Assembly: GCA_034521715.1 (NCBI GenBank)
Contig: JAXHLY010000010.1
Coordinates: forward strand, 1 to 64,000
Direction: 5' to 3'
Length of the DNA stretch: 64,000 nucleotides
Origin: Methylohalomonas sp034521715
GTDB lineage: Bacteria > Pseudomonadota > Gammaproteobacteria > Methylohalomonadales > Methylohalomonadaceae
Both the position numbers and the translations under genes were made by a program. The notes under the pieces are model-generated. The model had not been told where the DNA came from. It made no database searches and saw only the letters and a program-made list of their open reading frames with translations. Positions 49,508-59,169 of the stretch are shown piece after piece. The first letter of the stretch is position 1. The number at the start of each line of letters is the position of its first letter.

Positions 49508-50229
49508 TCCCGTTCAATACCCGTTTCCTGGCCAGTGTATCGACGCCGGAGGAGGCCGATCTCGTCGGTCGTCACGGTGCCGATATTGTTGACCTCAAGG
49601 ATCCCGCTGCCGGTGCCCTCGGCGCGGTGGATATCACACAGATTGCACGGATTGTCATGCAACAGCGGACCCGGTATCCGCACCGGCTAATCAGCGCCAC
49701 AATCGGCGATGTGCCGCTGCAGCCGCCGGTCGTCAGCGAGGCGATCCGGGTGACGGCCGCCACCGGGGTGGATATCGTCAAGATCGGCTGGTTCGCCACA
49801 TCTTTTGACAGCAACATGCTGCCCGTGCTGCAGGAAGCCGCCGGGCGGGACATCCGGCTGGTGGTGGTATTATTTGCCGAATACGGTATGCAATCCGCCT
49901 ACCTGCCGGCGCTGGCGGCAGCCGGGGTCCACGGTGTCATGCTGGATACGGCGGACAAGGCCGGCGGCAGCCTGCGCGACAGGCTGGCCGATGCTGAACT
50001 TGCGGATTTTCTGGAGTCAGCCCGGCGGCACGGGCTGGTTTGCGGGCTGGCCGGTTCGCTGCGGCGTTCGGATATCCCGCCGCTGCTGGAGCTGGAACCG
50101 GATTATCTGGGCTTCCGCGGCGCCCTGTGCCGACACAGCGAGCGTACCGCCGGGCTTGATGGTGCAGCGGTCGAATCGGTACGGTTGTTAATCAAATCAC
50201 GCGGTATAACGCGTGCCCATGCCTCATGA
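49504..50229 (+). CDS. mfnB: (5-formylfuran-3-yl)methyl phosphate synthase (MfnB, DUF556)
   Basis: About 241 residues from the ATG at 49504 (MIPFNTRFLASVSTPEEADL), 4 bp inside the DUF447 end. A TIM-barrel enzyme condensing two glyceraldehyde-3-phosphates for the furan of methanofuran. Family sequence is HGADIVDLKDPAAGALGAV, with catalytic lysines expected in LKDP and DIVKIGWF, then VVLFAEYGMQ. Its presence supports a methanofuran/H4MPT formaldehyde pathway. Confidence 0.9.
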   Translation: MIPFNTRFLASVSTPEEADLVGRHGADIVDLKDPAAGALGAVDITQIARIVMQQRTRYPHRLISATIGDVPLQPPVVSEAIRVTAATGVDIVKIGWFATSFDSNMLPVLQEAAGRDIRLVVVLFAEYGMQSAYLPALAAAGVHGVMLDTADKAGGSLRDRLADAELADFLESARRHGLVCGLAGSLRRSDIPPLLELEPDYLGFRGALCRHSERTAGLDGAAVESVRLLIKSRGITRAHAS

Positions 50230-50262
50230 AGGCATATGAAGCAGATTCAGGAGGTAACGATC

Positions 50263-50652
50263 ATGGCTCAATGGCGTAAACAGCAAAAGGATGAAACCTA
50301 CAGCGAGGAGGAAATCGAGGCACGGCTGAAAGAAGAACTGCCGAAATGGTATTACGAGGATGGCTGGATCCGGCGTAAATACAAGACCAGTGGCTGGAAG
50401 GGCACTCTGATGGTGATCAATGCCGTCGGGCATCTGTCTGAAGTGGCATTCCATCATCCGGATCTGACGGCCTCCTATGCCTTCGTCATTGTCAAGCTTG
50501 TCAATCACGCCGCCAAGGGCGTAACCGACAAGGACTTTGAGCTGGCAAAGAAAATCGAGGAAACGGTGATGTGGCAGCCGTGGACCGACGAAGACAGTGC
50601 ACTGGAAGGCACGCCGGACGATCCGCGCTTCAAGTATATCAAGTACGATTGA
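50263..50652 (+). CDS. pterin-4a-carbinolamine dehydratase (PCD/DCoH family)
   Basis: About 129 residues. The start is chosen at 50263 (MAQWRKQQKDETYSEEEIEA), because a CAGGAGG site lies 8 bp upstream; a longer start at 50236 is possible. The PCD motif appears as VGHLSEVAFHHPDLTASYAF with the paired histidines, then VKLVNHAAKGVTDKD. Variants of this family occur in H4MPT gene clusters of methylotrophs, so a role in methanopterin rather than amino-acid hydroxylation is likely here (inference). Confidence 0.88.
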   Translation: MAQWRKQQKDETYSEEEIEARLKEELPKWYYEDGWIRRKYKTSGWKGTLMVINAVGHLSEVAFHHPDLTASYAFVIVKLVNHAAKGVTDKDFELAKKIEETVMWQPWTDEDSALEGTPDDPRFKYIKYD

Positions 50653-50691
50653 GGGAACTGCAGACGGACGCGATTCCGGGCGAATTCATGC

Positions 50692-50841
50692 TGCTGTGGG
50701 AGCGGATTACAATCCGCGATTCTTTCAGCTATTGCATCGCCGATATAATCGGCTCCTGCATGGGCTGATGTAGCGCTCGCCGCACCGGTAGGAGCCCGGC
50801 TTGTCCGGGCCAATCATTCACGCAGCAAGCTGCGCTCCTAC
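50692..50841. repeat. REP-type palindromes between the pterin dehydratase and moaC
   Basis: Pairs ctgtgggagcggattacaatccgc with tcgccgatataatcggctcctgc (50693-50760), and gtaggagcccggcttgtccgggc with gcagcaagctgcgctcctac (50789-50841). No gene is in this gap. Confidence 0.85.
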
Positions 50842-51332
50842 TGATTTTCAGATTGCCAGTGACCCGAGCGTCCGCCTGATTTTTCCAGCAAACGCACTGC
50901 CTGGATCTGCATGCCGCGGTCGACCGCCTTGCACATGTCGTATATTGTCAGCAGGGCGATCTGAACGGCGGTGAGGGCCTCCATTTCAACGCCGGTCTGA
51001 TCACGCGTCTCGGCCCGGGCCCGGCAATGTACGCACGAGGCCTCTTGATCGGGTGTCAATTCGACGCTGATGTGGGTAAGAGCCAGGGGGTGGCAGAGTG
51101 GCACGAGTTCTGCCGTTTTTTTTGCCGCCATGATGCCGGCGATCCGGGCAACCGCGAGAACGTCGCCCTTGGCATGTTCGCCTTTCGCGATCATGGCAAG
51201 CGTTTCCGCCTGCATGTCGATTCGCCCCGACGCCACGGCAACCCGGTGGCTGAGCGGCTTGTCGCCGACATCCACCATGTGTGCCTCGCCGTCGGCATTG
51301 ATATGGGTCAAATTTCTGGATTCACTGGACAT
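50838..51332 (-). CDS. moaC: cyclic pyranopterin monophosphate synthase MoaC
   Basis: 164 residues from the ATG at 51332 (MSSESRNLTHINADGEAHMV). It converts the MoaA product to cPMP. Motifs are VDVGDKPLSHRVAVASGRI, AGIMAAKKTAELVPLCHPL and GVEMEALTAVQIALLTIYDM. A longer frame upstream to 51446 is not typical of the family. It is divergent from moaD, sharing a 113-bp promoter region (51333-51445). Confidence 0.94.
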   Translation of the reverse strand: MSSESRNLTHINADGEAHMVDVGDKPLSHRVAVASGRIDMQAETLAMIAKGEHAKGDVLAVARIAGIMAAKKTAELVPLCHPLALTHISVELTPDQEASCVHCRARAETRDQTGVEMEALTAVQIALLTIYDMCKAVDRGMQIQAVRLLEKSGGRSGHWQSENQ

Positions 51333-51445
51333 TACGGTTCGCAGCTGTTGCCGTCTCGCCCCTGAATAAGCCCGGTCGATTGATGTTAATATAATAAATT
51401 GAAGCTGATAAGACTCCAACATACTTGTGAAAGCAGCCTGAAACA

Positions 51446-51676
51446 ATGTCTGTTCATGTGAAATTTTTCGCCAGCCTGCGTGACGAGCTGGGCCGTGGGG
51501 AAGCGCAAATCGAATATGTCAGCGGCATGACGGTGGTTGATATCTGGCAGCAGGTTGCAGGTAATGAACCAATGGGCCATGTACTGGCGGCAGTGAACAT
51601 GGAATATGCACGTCCCGAGACCGGGATCAACGATGGTGACGAAGTGGCCTTTTTCCCGCCGGTGACCGGTGGCTGA
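51446..51676 (+). CDS. moaD: molybdopterin synthase sulfur carrier MoaD
   Basis: 76 residues, starting MSVHVKFFASLRDELGRGEA and ending EVAFFPPVTGG with the Gly-Gly tail that is thiocarboxylated. It is the small subunit of molybdopterin synthase, followed 2 bp later by moaE. Confidence 0.94.
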   Translation: MSVHVKFFASLRDELGRGEAQIEYVSGMTVVDIWQQVAGNEPMGHVLAAVNMEYARPETGINDGDEVAFFPPVTGG

Positions 51677-51678
51677 AC

Positions 51679-52146
51679 ATGACAGTCGAGATTCTCAAGT
51701 CCGCTTTCGACCCCCATAAACGCCTTGGGGATTACCAGGCTGCCCACGGAAGTGAAGGACGTTGTGGCGCGGAAGCCAGTTTTGTCGGTTATATGCGTGA
51801 TAACAATGAAGGTGAGCGCGTGACTGGCATGTATCTTGAATATTATCCTGGTATGACCGACCGGCATTTGCAGGCCATCGCCGCAGAGGCCGGCAAGCGC
51901 TGGGATTTGCTGGATGTGCTGATCGTGCACCGGGTCGGCGATATACAGCTCGGCGAGGCCATCGTGCTGGTGGCGGCCTGGGCGGCACACCGTGCCGATG
52001 CCTTCGAGGCCTGCCGCTTCATGATGGAGGATCTGAAGTCCAGGGCGCCGTTCTGGAAGAAGGAACAGCTGGAGCAGGGCGAACGCTGGGTGGAGAAAAA
52101 CACGCCGGGGTTCAGCCAGACCGGGAAACAGAAATCCGATAATTAA
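51679..52146 (+). CDS. moaE: molybdopterin synthase catalytic subunit MoaE
   Basis: 155 residues. It converts cPMP to molybdopterin with MoaD. Motifs are ASFVGYMRDNNEGERVTGMY, VLIVHRVGDIQLGEAIVLVA, HRADAFEACRFMMEDLKSRA and the catalytic lysine region FWKKEQL. Intact. It is followed by pqqB after 20 bp in the same direction, an unusual pairing. Confidence 0.94.
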   Translation: MTVEILKSAFDPHKRLGDYQAAHGSEGRCGAEASFVGYMRDNNEGERVTGMYLEYYPGMTDRHLQAIAAEAGKRWDLLDVLIVHRVGDIQLGEAIVLVAAWAAHRADAFEACRFMMEDLKSRAPFWKKEQLEQGERWVEKNTPGFSQTGKQKSDN

Positions 52147-52166
52147 GTAACAGGAGAGACGGTATC

Positions 52167-53096
52167 ATGAAAATATGCGTCATGGGCGCCGCCGCCGGCG
52201 GCGGTTTCCCGCAGTGGAACTGCAACCATCCCAACAGCCGCCGGGCGCGCAGTGACGATCCGGCGGCCAGACAGCGCACCCAGTCCTCGATCGCGGTCAG
52301 TGCCGATGGCGAAGACTGGTTTCTCTTCAATGCCTCCCCGGACCTGCGCAAGCAGATCAATGACAACCCCATACTGCATCCGAAAAAGGATTTACGTCAC
52401 AGTCCGATTCAGGGCGCAGTACTGACCAATGCCGATGTCGACCATGTTGCCGGCCTGTTGAGTCTGCGCGAGTCCCAGCCATTGCGCATCTATGCTACGC
52501 AGCGGGTGCTGGATGTGCTGAACGCCAATTCGATTTTCAATGTGCTCAATCCCGAGTTTGTCAGTCGCGAGGCCATGAGACTTGATGAGCCGAAGGAACT
52601 GCAAAAGGTGGATGGCAGCCCGTCAGGCATCACGGTGATACCGTTTGCCGTTCCGGGCAAAGTGGCCCTGTGGCTGGAAGATGAAAGCAAGGGGGATAAT
52701 TTCGGTTCGGTGGAGGAGGATACGGTAGCGCTTGAAGTGAAGGATAGTAATGGCAGGACGTGTTTTTTCTATATCCCCGGTTGTGCCGAAATGACGCCGC
52801 AACTGACCGAACGCCTGCGCGGTGCACCGCTGGTATTCTTTGACGGTACCCTGTGGACCGATGATGAAATGATACGCGGCGGTGTTGGCACCAAGACCGC
52901 CAAGCGCATGGGGCATATGAGTGTTTCGGACGAGGACGGCACCATTGCGGCTTTCCGCGATCTGGATGTGAAACGCAAGATTTTCATACATATCAACACG
53001 ACCAACCCGATCCTGCTGGATGACAGTGAGGAACGCCGCGCCGTTGAACAGGCCGGCTGGGAAGTGTCCTACGACGGCATGCAGATTGAGATATAG
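52167..53096 (+). CDS. pqqB: PQQ biosynthesis protein PqqB
   Basis: A 309-residue metallo-beta-lactamase-fold protein, an iron-dependent hydroxylase acting on the Tyr of the crosslinked precursor in PQQ synthesis. The start is MKICVMGAAAGGGFPQWNCN. PqqB-typical motifs are SPDLRKQINDNP, GAVLTNADVDHVAGLLSLRE and KIFIHINTTNPILLDDSEE. It is separated from pqqACDE and placed behind moaDE. The stop is followed by one and a half heptamer units (gtgaatcgtgaat). Confidence 0.94.
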   Translation: MKICVMGAAAGGGFPQWNCNHPNSRRARSDDPAARQRTQSSIAVSADGEDWFLFNASPDLRKQINDNPILHPKKDLRHSPIQGAVLTNADVDHVAGLLSLRESQPLRIYATQRVLDVLNANSIFNVLNPEFVSREAMRLDEPKELQKVDGSPSGITVIPFAVPGKVALWLEDESKGDNFGSVEEDTVALEVKDSNGRTCFFYIPGCAEMTPQLTERLRGAPLVFFDGTLWTDDEMIRGGVGTKTAKRMGHMSVSDEDGTIAAFRDLDVKRKIFIHINTTNPILLDDSEERRAVEQAGWEVSYDGMQIEI

Positions 53097-53212
53097 CGTG
53101 AATCGTGAATATTAGATCGGGGATATTAAAAAGTTCCCTGTAGGAGTCCGGTTTACCGGGCGAACAACCATCCTCCAATTCGCGCAGCAAGCTGCGCTCC
53201 TACAGATACGAT
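53097..53212. repeat. heptamer remnant, AAAAGTTCC motif and REP pair
   Basis: gtgaatcgtgaat right after the pqqB stop, then ttaaaaagttccc at 53127-53139, then a REP pair (gtaggagtccggtttaccgggc and gcgcagcaagctgcgctcctac, 53140-53204). No gene. Confidence 0.85.
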
Positions 53213-54151
53213 TCACATTTCACGTTTCACGTCTTCATATAGCATCAGCCGCGGTTTCCGGGTTAGTTTCTTTGCCCGGTACATCGCCGTATCCGCCTTG
53301 GCCAGGAGATCGTCACCGTTCTCGGCATGAACGGGGTAGAGGCTGATGCCGGCGCTGGCCCCCGGCTGGATTGTTCCGGCATTACCTTCCAGCGGCCTGT
53401 CTATTTCCTCCAACAGTTTGGTGGCCAGTTTCAGGGCATCCTCGGGCGCGCTGATATCGGTTTGAATAACGATAAACTCGTCGCCGCCCAGCCGGGCGAT
53501 AGTGTCGCTCTCCCGGATCGAGGATCGAAGTCTCTGGGCAATCTCATTTAACAGGTGATCGCCTGTAGCATGGCCGAAGTTATCGTTGACCTCCTTCATG
53601 TTATCGAGGTCGATATACAGCAGGGCCAATTGCTGCTTTCGCCGCTGGGCACCGGCCAGGGCCTGCAGCAAGCGGTCCTGGAGCAGCAATCGGTTGGGTA
53701 AGCTGGTGAGCGGGTCGTGGGTGGCACGGAATTTCATCTGTGCCAGGTCCTCCCGCAGCCAGGCTACCTTGCGGGTCAGCTGCGAGTGATTGTAATACGT
53801 TGACCAGGCAAAAATGGCAACCCCTACCAGTTGCAGGCCCTGGCAGATGAAGATATCCACATAGGCTGGCGCGTAAAAAATGTCATCCAGCGCATCCATG
53901 TATATGCCCAGCAGAAACAGTCCGCCGCCCAGCTGTAATAATCTTATGCCCAGTCCCGAGACCATCGAATAGACAACCAGGACAACCAGGGCATAAAGCA
54001 TCTCCACGGCAATATCCCGGTAGTCAGGCTGGGGGTGCAATGGATACAGAATGGCCCAGAGCAGGGTGATGGGCAGTGCCAGTAATAATGCGGCAAACCA
54101 GACACGGGATAGTTGTTTTATCCTGCCGGTATTGCCTTGATTGTCGGTCAT
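53213..54151 (-). CDS. membrane-bound diguanylate cyclase (GGDEF)
   Basis: 312 residues. The N-terminal ~140 residues form about five helices (for example WFAALLLALPITLLWAILYP and FLLGIYMDALDDIFYAPAYV), followed by a GGDEF domain with THDPLTSLPNRLLLQDRL and the intact active site RLGGDEFIV. An inhibitory-site RESD lies five residues before it. It makes cyclic-di-GMP. The last codons (DVKREM then TGA) are built from gtgaaac/gtgaaat heptamer units, so the repeat reads into the coding end. Confidence 0.92.
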   Translation of the reverse strand: MTDNQGNTGRIKQLSRVWFAALLLALPITLLWAILYPLHPQPDYRDIAVEMLYALVVLVVYSMVSGLGIRLLQLGGGLFLLGIYMDALDDIFYAPAYVDIFICQGLQLVGVAIFAWSTYYNHSQLTRKVAWLREDLAQMKFRATHDPLTSLPNRLLLQDRLLQALAGAQRRKQQLALLYIDLDNMKEVNDNFGHATGDHLLNEIAQRLRSSIRESDTIARLGGDEFIVIQTDISAPEDALKLATKLLEEIDRPLEGNAGTIQPGASAGISLYPVHAENGDDLLAKADTAMYRAKKLTRKPRLMLYEDVKREM

Positions 54152-54169
54152 CTCATCCCTGATGAGGCC

Positions 54170-55437
54170 CTAGATCAGGCCATAAAACGGCTGGACATCG
54201 ACGCTGTCACCGGGCTCAACGGTTGTGGCTTCCACCGGCAGCAGGATAAAACAGTTGGCATGTGACATGGAAGTCAGGATGCCCGAGCCCTGGGCACCGG
54301 TCTTCTGTACTGCAAGTTGCCCGTTTTCATCCTGTGACAGTACACCGCGCTGGAATTCAAACCGGCCGGGCCGTTTCTTCAGTCTCGACTGACAGACCGC
54401 ACGCACCGTGATCGGCCGGGTAATATTTTCACCCATCATTCGCCGCAGTGCCGGCTGCACGAACTGGTAAAAGGTGACCATGACTGACACCGGGTTGCCC
54501 GGCAGGCCGAAGAAAACAGCATCACCGATACTGCCGAAAGCCAGTGGCCGGCCGGGCTTCATCGCGACTTTCCAGAAGCCGACCTGGCCCAGTTCCTCGA
54601 GGGTGCTCTTGACGTAATCGGCTTCACCGACCGACACGCCACCTGATGTAATCAGCACATCGGCGCAGTCCGCTGCGGCATTGAATGCCTCATGGGTAGC
54701 CTCCGGCGTGTCCGCGACAACACCCATGTCGATCAGTTCGCAGCCAAGCCGGCTGAGCATGCCGTGAAGGGTATAGCGGTTGCTGTCATAAATCATGCCC
54801 GGCTCCAGTGATTCTCCCAGGGAACGCAGTTCATCGCCGGTCGAGAAAAAGGCCACTCGCAGGCGACGATTGACACCGAATCTCCGCCATGCCGAGAGGA
54901 GAGCAGGCCCAGATCGGCGGGCTGCAGGCGCGTGCCGGCGTTGAGGACTGTGGAGCCGCGTTGAATATCTTCGCCCGCAGTGCGGACGTTATCGCCCGGG
55001 CGTGTCGCATTATCAATAATCAGCGTGTCGCCATTGCGCTGTGTGCGTTCCTGCATGACCACTGTATCGGTACCCGCGGGCATGATGGCGCCGGTAAAAA
55101 TCCGCACGCATTCACCATGGCGGACAACACCGCTATACGGCCGGCCGGCCCAGGACGTGCCGGCGATGCGGAGTTCGCGGGCCCCTTCCGCCGGCAGGTC
55201 ATTACCGGCAATGGCATAGCCGTCCATGGCGGAATTCGTGCCCTGGGGGACATCGACGGGTGAGAGCACGTCTTCAGCCAGTATTCTGCCGAGTGCCGAG
55301 CGCAGGGCGACTTTTTCACGCCCCCTGACGATGCGAACGGCATCGATGATGCGCTGCTGTGCTTCATGTACCGACAGCGAACTGCCGTCATAATCATCCT
55401 GACAGCTTGCCTCAGGTGTAATCACGGGTTTCGGCAT
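54170..55437 (-). CDS. moeA: molybdopterin molybdenumtransferase MoeA, frameshifted
   Basis: Inserts Mo (or W) into adenylylated molybdopterin. The N-terminus at 55437 (MPKPVITPEASCQDDYDGSS) leads to PQGTNSAMDGYAIAGNDLPA and GAIMPAGTDTVVMQE. The frame breaks near 54860-54885, then VAFFSTGDELRSLGESLEPG, ITSGGVSVGEADYVKSTLEE and FGLPGNPVSVMVTFYQF complete a ~420-residue MoeA. It lies 23 bp downstream of mobAB on the minus strand. Confidence 0.92.
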
Positions 55438-55460
55438 AATTTGATAAAGATCGTCAGAAG

Positions 55461-56630
55461 TTATTCCTGCGCAGTGCCGGCCCTATTGTCAGCAGCCCGA
55501 ATATAGCGGTCAACAATAAACGCGGCTATCTGTTCCGGTTTATCCAGATCCAGCTGCGTGCACGCGATCGCCAGTTGTCGCGGTGCATTGTGGGCAACGG
55601 CAATGATACTTTTATCATGATCGTATAGAAGCGGTTTGCCAAGCGCCGGACGGTACAGCTCGATCTTCGGGATATCGCCGGGCTTGAAGCCTTCCACCAG
55701 TACCAGATCGAGTGAATCCTGATCCAGACGATCCAGGCATGCCTGCAGGTCCGGTTCATGACCTGCCGGTGTCTCGGTGATAATTGCCCAGCGCCGGGGT
55801 GAGCCGACAAGCACCTGGCAGGCGCCGGCATGGCGGAGTTCGTAACTGTCCTTGCCGGGGTAATCAATTTCGAAATTGTGGTGCGCGTGCTTGATCATGC
55901 CGACCCGCAGTCCGCGTGCCTTGAGCAGCGGCAGCAGTTTGACCAGCAGGGTGGTCTTGCCGGTGCCGCTACAGGCGGCGAAACCGAGGACGGGTACCGC
56001 GGCATGGAGACTCCATGCTTCACTGTCCTGGCGGGAGAGCTTTGTGGCCAGCGCCGCCATATCGTCCGGGGTATTGATGTTCATGAAGGCTTCGGGGCAG
56101 TCACTGAAATCCACCACACTCATCGGGTGCTGTTCATACCAGCGGTCGATTTTACGCCCGCCTGTCTCCAGGTAGGCCTCCAGCGAATCCGTCAGCTCGC
56201 GTGACAGCAGGGCAAAAACAGGCTGGAGGCGTTCACCGTTGTGGGCAACGGCGAGCTCGGTACGGTCTTTTTGCAAACCCTGGTACAGGCGCGTGACCAG
56301 ATTTGCGGGAAGCAGCGGCGAGTCACAGGGACAGGTGACCAGATAATCCGTGTTGCTGGCCGCCAGTCCGGCGGCAATGCCGGCCAGCGGGCCGCAGAAT
56401 CCCGTGGTCCGATCAGCAATGACCCTGCAGCCATATTCGGCATAGGTGGCCTGACTGCGGTTGGCATTGATAATGACCGTCTGTGTCTGCGGTGACAGAA
56501 CCTCCAGCACCCATTCGATCAATGGCCGTCCGGCCAACTCTGTCAGTCCCTTGTCGATGCCGCCCATGCGCCGCGCCTGGCCGCCCGCAAGAACCAGGCC
56601 CGTCACTCGAGTTTTTTCAGTTTTATTCAT
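55461..56630 (-). CDS. mobAB: MobA-MobB fusion: molybdenum cofactor guanylyltransferase and GTPase
   Basis: 389 residues in one intact frame. Residues 1-195 are MobA (LVLAGGQARRMGGIDKGL, GPLAGIAAGLAA, TCPCDSPLLP, NINTPDD), which attaches GMP to the Mo/W cofactor. Residues ~210-375 are MobB with the P-loop ACSGTGKTTLLVKLLP and the IKHAHHNFEIDYPGKDS segment. The fusion couples both steps. It supports bis-MGD enzymes such as formate dehydrogenase. Confidence 0.93.
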   Translation of the reverse strand: MNKTEKTRVTGLVLAGGQARRMGGIDKGLTELAGRPLIEWVLEVLSPQTQTVIINANRSQATYAEYGCRVIADRTTGFCGPLAGIAAGLAASNTDYLVTCPCDSPLLPANLVTRLYQGLQKDRTELAVAHNGERLQPVFALLSRELTDSLEAYLETGGRKIDRWYEQHPMSVVDFSDCPEAFMNINTPDDMAALATKLSRQDSEAWSLHAAVPVLGFAACSGTGKTTLLVKLLPLLKARGLRVGMIKHAHHNFEIDYPGKDSYELRHAGACQVLVGSPRRWAIITETPAGHEPDLQACLDRLDQDSLDLVLVEGFKPGDIPKIELYRPALGKPLLYDHDKSIIAVAHNAPRQLAIACTQLDLDKPEQIAAFIVDRYIRAADNRAGTAQE

Positions 56631-56724
56631 TAATAATAAATAGGATATAAGATATTCTATAATTAAAATTCTAGCAGTGGTTAATGGTCATAATGGGTAG
56701 TATTATCCATACACGGAGGCAATG

Positions 56725-56931
56725 ATGAACGAAGAAACCTTTAACATGGGCGTGCGTAAGCTACTGAAGAAGGTCGGTGTCACGGCCCAGCGCGAGATCG
56801 AGAAAGCCGTCGATGAAGCCATCGAGTCCGGTGAACTGCAGGGCACTGAAACGCTCAAGGCCCGGGTAAAGGTCCACATAGACGGGCTGGATCTGGACCA
56901 TACAATCGAGGGTGAGATTCCGCTGGAATAG
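56725..56931 (+). CDS. DUF6494 family small protein
   Basis: A 68-residue soluble acidic protein, MNEETFNMGVRKLLKKVGVT at the start and IDGLDLDHTIEGEIPLE at the end. An ATGATG start has GGAGG 5 bp before the second ATG, which is chosen. The family is recognised by size and sequence but has no known function. It lies next to mobAB and fdhD in a Mo-cofactor neighbourhood; convergent with fdhD. Confidence 0.8.
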   Translation: MNEETFNMGVRKLLKKVGVTAQREIEKAVDEAIESGELQGTETLKARVKVHIDGLDLDHTIEGEIPLE

Positions 56932-56948
56932 GATTGCCGCGGTGGCCG

Positions 56949-57820
56949 TCACTGGCTGACCTGCAGGCGCTTGGGCGGGCGCTCGCCGGCTTTGCTCGGC
57001 AGATCGGCGTCGAGTTCGATGTGTTCCCGGCCATTGTATATAAGGAAATGCTTGCCCTTGGCACGCGACAACATGGTGACACCGAGATCCCGGGCCAGTG
57101 TCAGGCCCATCGCCGTAATGCCGGAACGTGACAGCAGCACGGGAATCCCCATCTGCGCCACCTTGATGACCATTTCCGAGGTCAGGCGGCCGGTGGTGTA
57201 GAACAGTTTGTCATGGCCGTCGATACCCTCGATCCACATGCGCCCGGCGATCGCGTCCACGGCGTTATGGCGGCCGACATCCTCGACAAAACACAGTATT
57301 GTCGTGTCCCGGCACAGGGCGCAGCCGTGCACGGCGCCGGCGGAACGGTAGACCTCGTTGTAGTCGTTCGAGGTTTCTTCAGCAAGCCGTAAATCGTCGA
57401 CTGTTTCAGCCCCACGGGCTCGATCGTGATGTCGTACAGCTGCTCCATGATGTCACCGAAGACCGTGCCCTGGCCGCAGCCGGTAGTGACAGTACGCCTG
57501 CCGAGTTTTTCCTCCCAGTCACCCGTCCCTGAACGGGTGACCACCGCCGCGGCGCCGACATCCCAGTCAACCTGAATGGAAACTATCTCCTCCAGGTCCT
57601 TGATAAGGCCCTGGTTTTTCAGGTAGCCAAGCACCATCAGCTCGGGTTCGCGGCCCAGGGTCATGAGGGTAACGATTTCGTGGCGATCGACGTAAATGGT
57701 CAGTGGCCGTTCGTCGGCGATATGCAGTTCGCGCGGCTCGCCGTACTCGTCATGGGCGATGACGGGCTGGGTCGGCATCAGCCCGGCCTGACTCATTTCC
57801 GGGCGGTAGGAAGCGGTCAT
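56949..57820 (-). CDS. fdhD: formate dehydrogenase accessory sulfurtransferase FdhD, frameshifted
   Basis: Transfers sulfur to the bis-MGD cofactor of formate dehydrogenase. The start at 57820 (MTASYRPEMSQAGLMPTQPV) is 1 bp after the moaA stop. LGYLKNQGLIKDLEEIVSIQ and TTGCGQGT follow. The frame breaks near 57375 and resumes with EVYRSAGAVHGCALC, the conserved cysteine pair, and EDVGRHNAVDAIAGRMWIEG, TSEMVIKVAQMGIPVLLSRS. About 290 residues. It implies a formate dehydrogenase in the organism. Confidence 0.9.
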
Positions 57821-57821
57821 G

Positions 57822-58838
57822 TCAGCCGCCGGTGGTGTTCATGTGCCGGAAAATAACGGGCTTGGCCTCGAGGTTGAAGTCATGGCCCCTCGGGGCTTGA
57901 TGGCCATGCTGTCGCGGATAGCCTGTTTGACCGGTTCGAGATCGCCGGGATTGGCACGCAGGACACGGCGCAGGTCCACTGAATGCTCCTGACCCAGGCA
58001 CAGCAGCAGACGGCCCTCGCAGGTCAGGCGTACGCGGTTGCAGGTATCGCAGAAATTGTGGCTGTGCGGCGAAATGAAACCGACGCGGGTGCCGGTTTCG
58101 GCCAGCTGGAAATAGCGCGACGGACCGCCGGTGGTCTCGGTTGTCGGCAGCAGGGTAAAGGTCTGTTCCAGGTCGGCGCGGATCTGGTCGCTGGAGTAAT
58201 AAGCCTCGGCCCGGTCATGCTCGCCGATCGTGCCCAGCGGCATTTCCTCGATAAAACTGATGTCCATGCCGCGATCGGCGGCGAATCGCACCAGGTCGGT
58301 AACCTCGTCATGGTTACGGTTCTTGAGGATGACGGCGTTGAGCTTGGTGCGTTCGAAACCGGCGGCGCGGGCCGCATCGATGCCGGCCATGACCTTGTCC
58401 AGCTCGCCGACGCGGGTCAGACGGCGGAAACGCTCCGGCTCCAGGGAGTCGAGACTGATATTGAGCCGTTTCACGCCTGCCGCCGCTGAGCGCACCGGCG
58501 TAGCGCGGCAGCTGTGAACCGTTGGTGGTCATGACCAGTTCGCCCAGGCCCGGCAGGGCGCCGATCTGATCCAGCAACTCCGTGATATTGCGGCGCACAA
58601 GAGGCTCGCCGCCGGTGATGCGGATCTTGCTGACACCCAGCTCGGTAAAGGCGCGGGCAACGGTTGCCAGCTCCTCCAGCGTCAGCAGTTGTGTCCCGCG
58701 GCACGAACTGCATCTCCTCGTCCATGCAGTAAACACAGCGGAAGTCACAGCGGTCGGTGACCGAGATGCGCACGTAATTCACCGTCCGGCCGAAGCGATC
58801 GACCAGCGTTTCAGCGACTTGGGTGTCGTGCCTGCCAT
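57822..58838 (-). CDS. moaA: GTP 3',8-cyclase MoaA, frameshifted
   Basis: First enzyme of molybdenum-cofactor synthesis, a radical SAM enzyme. The N-terminal segment VDRFGRTVNYVRISVTDRCD carries CDFRCVYC. Breaks lie near 58700, 58500 and 57885. Middle pieces are KIRITGGEPLVRRNITELL and RLNISLDSLEPERFRRLT. The second cluster cysteines are in FCDTCNRVRLTCEGRLLLC. The restored C-terminus ends NTTGG at the TGA 57822. The start is uncertain: no good in-frame ATG, nearest ATG at 58838. Confidence 0.9.
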
Positions 58839-59169
58839 GAGGTACCCTGATTATGACAAAATTCCGGTGTTCCCGCTGAATTTGTATTTTACGCAGGCAG
58901 TTACAGCCGGTCAAAACCGTTCTGCGCTGCATTACATCGTCCGCAAGTTCGGCCGCATGCCCCTTAATGAGACATAATCTACCAGTGTCGGCGTTCACTT
59001 GACTTGACGCGAGGCTTTCGACATTCTCAGATGCGTTTTGCCATATACCGGCGGCCGCTTATTCCATGTTTTGTCACACTGGTACCGCCGGCGCCATCAG
59101 CTTCTGCTGTTATCGGCTGACTCGAACAAGAATTGAATAATCAGAAGACAACCTGGACAGGGGAGTACT

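Noticed and set aside
58839..58998. N-terminal extension of moaA to an ATG at 58998
   Set aside because: The extension (MNADTGRLCLIKGHAAELAD...) has no similarity to MoaA proteins, which begin just before VDRFGRTVNYVR; the frame is open by chance.
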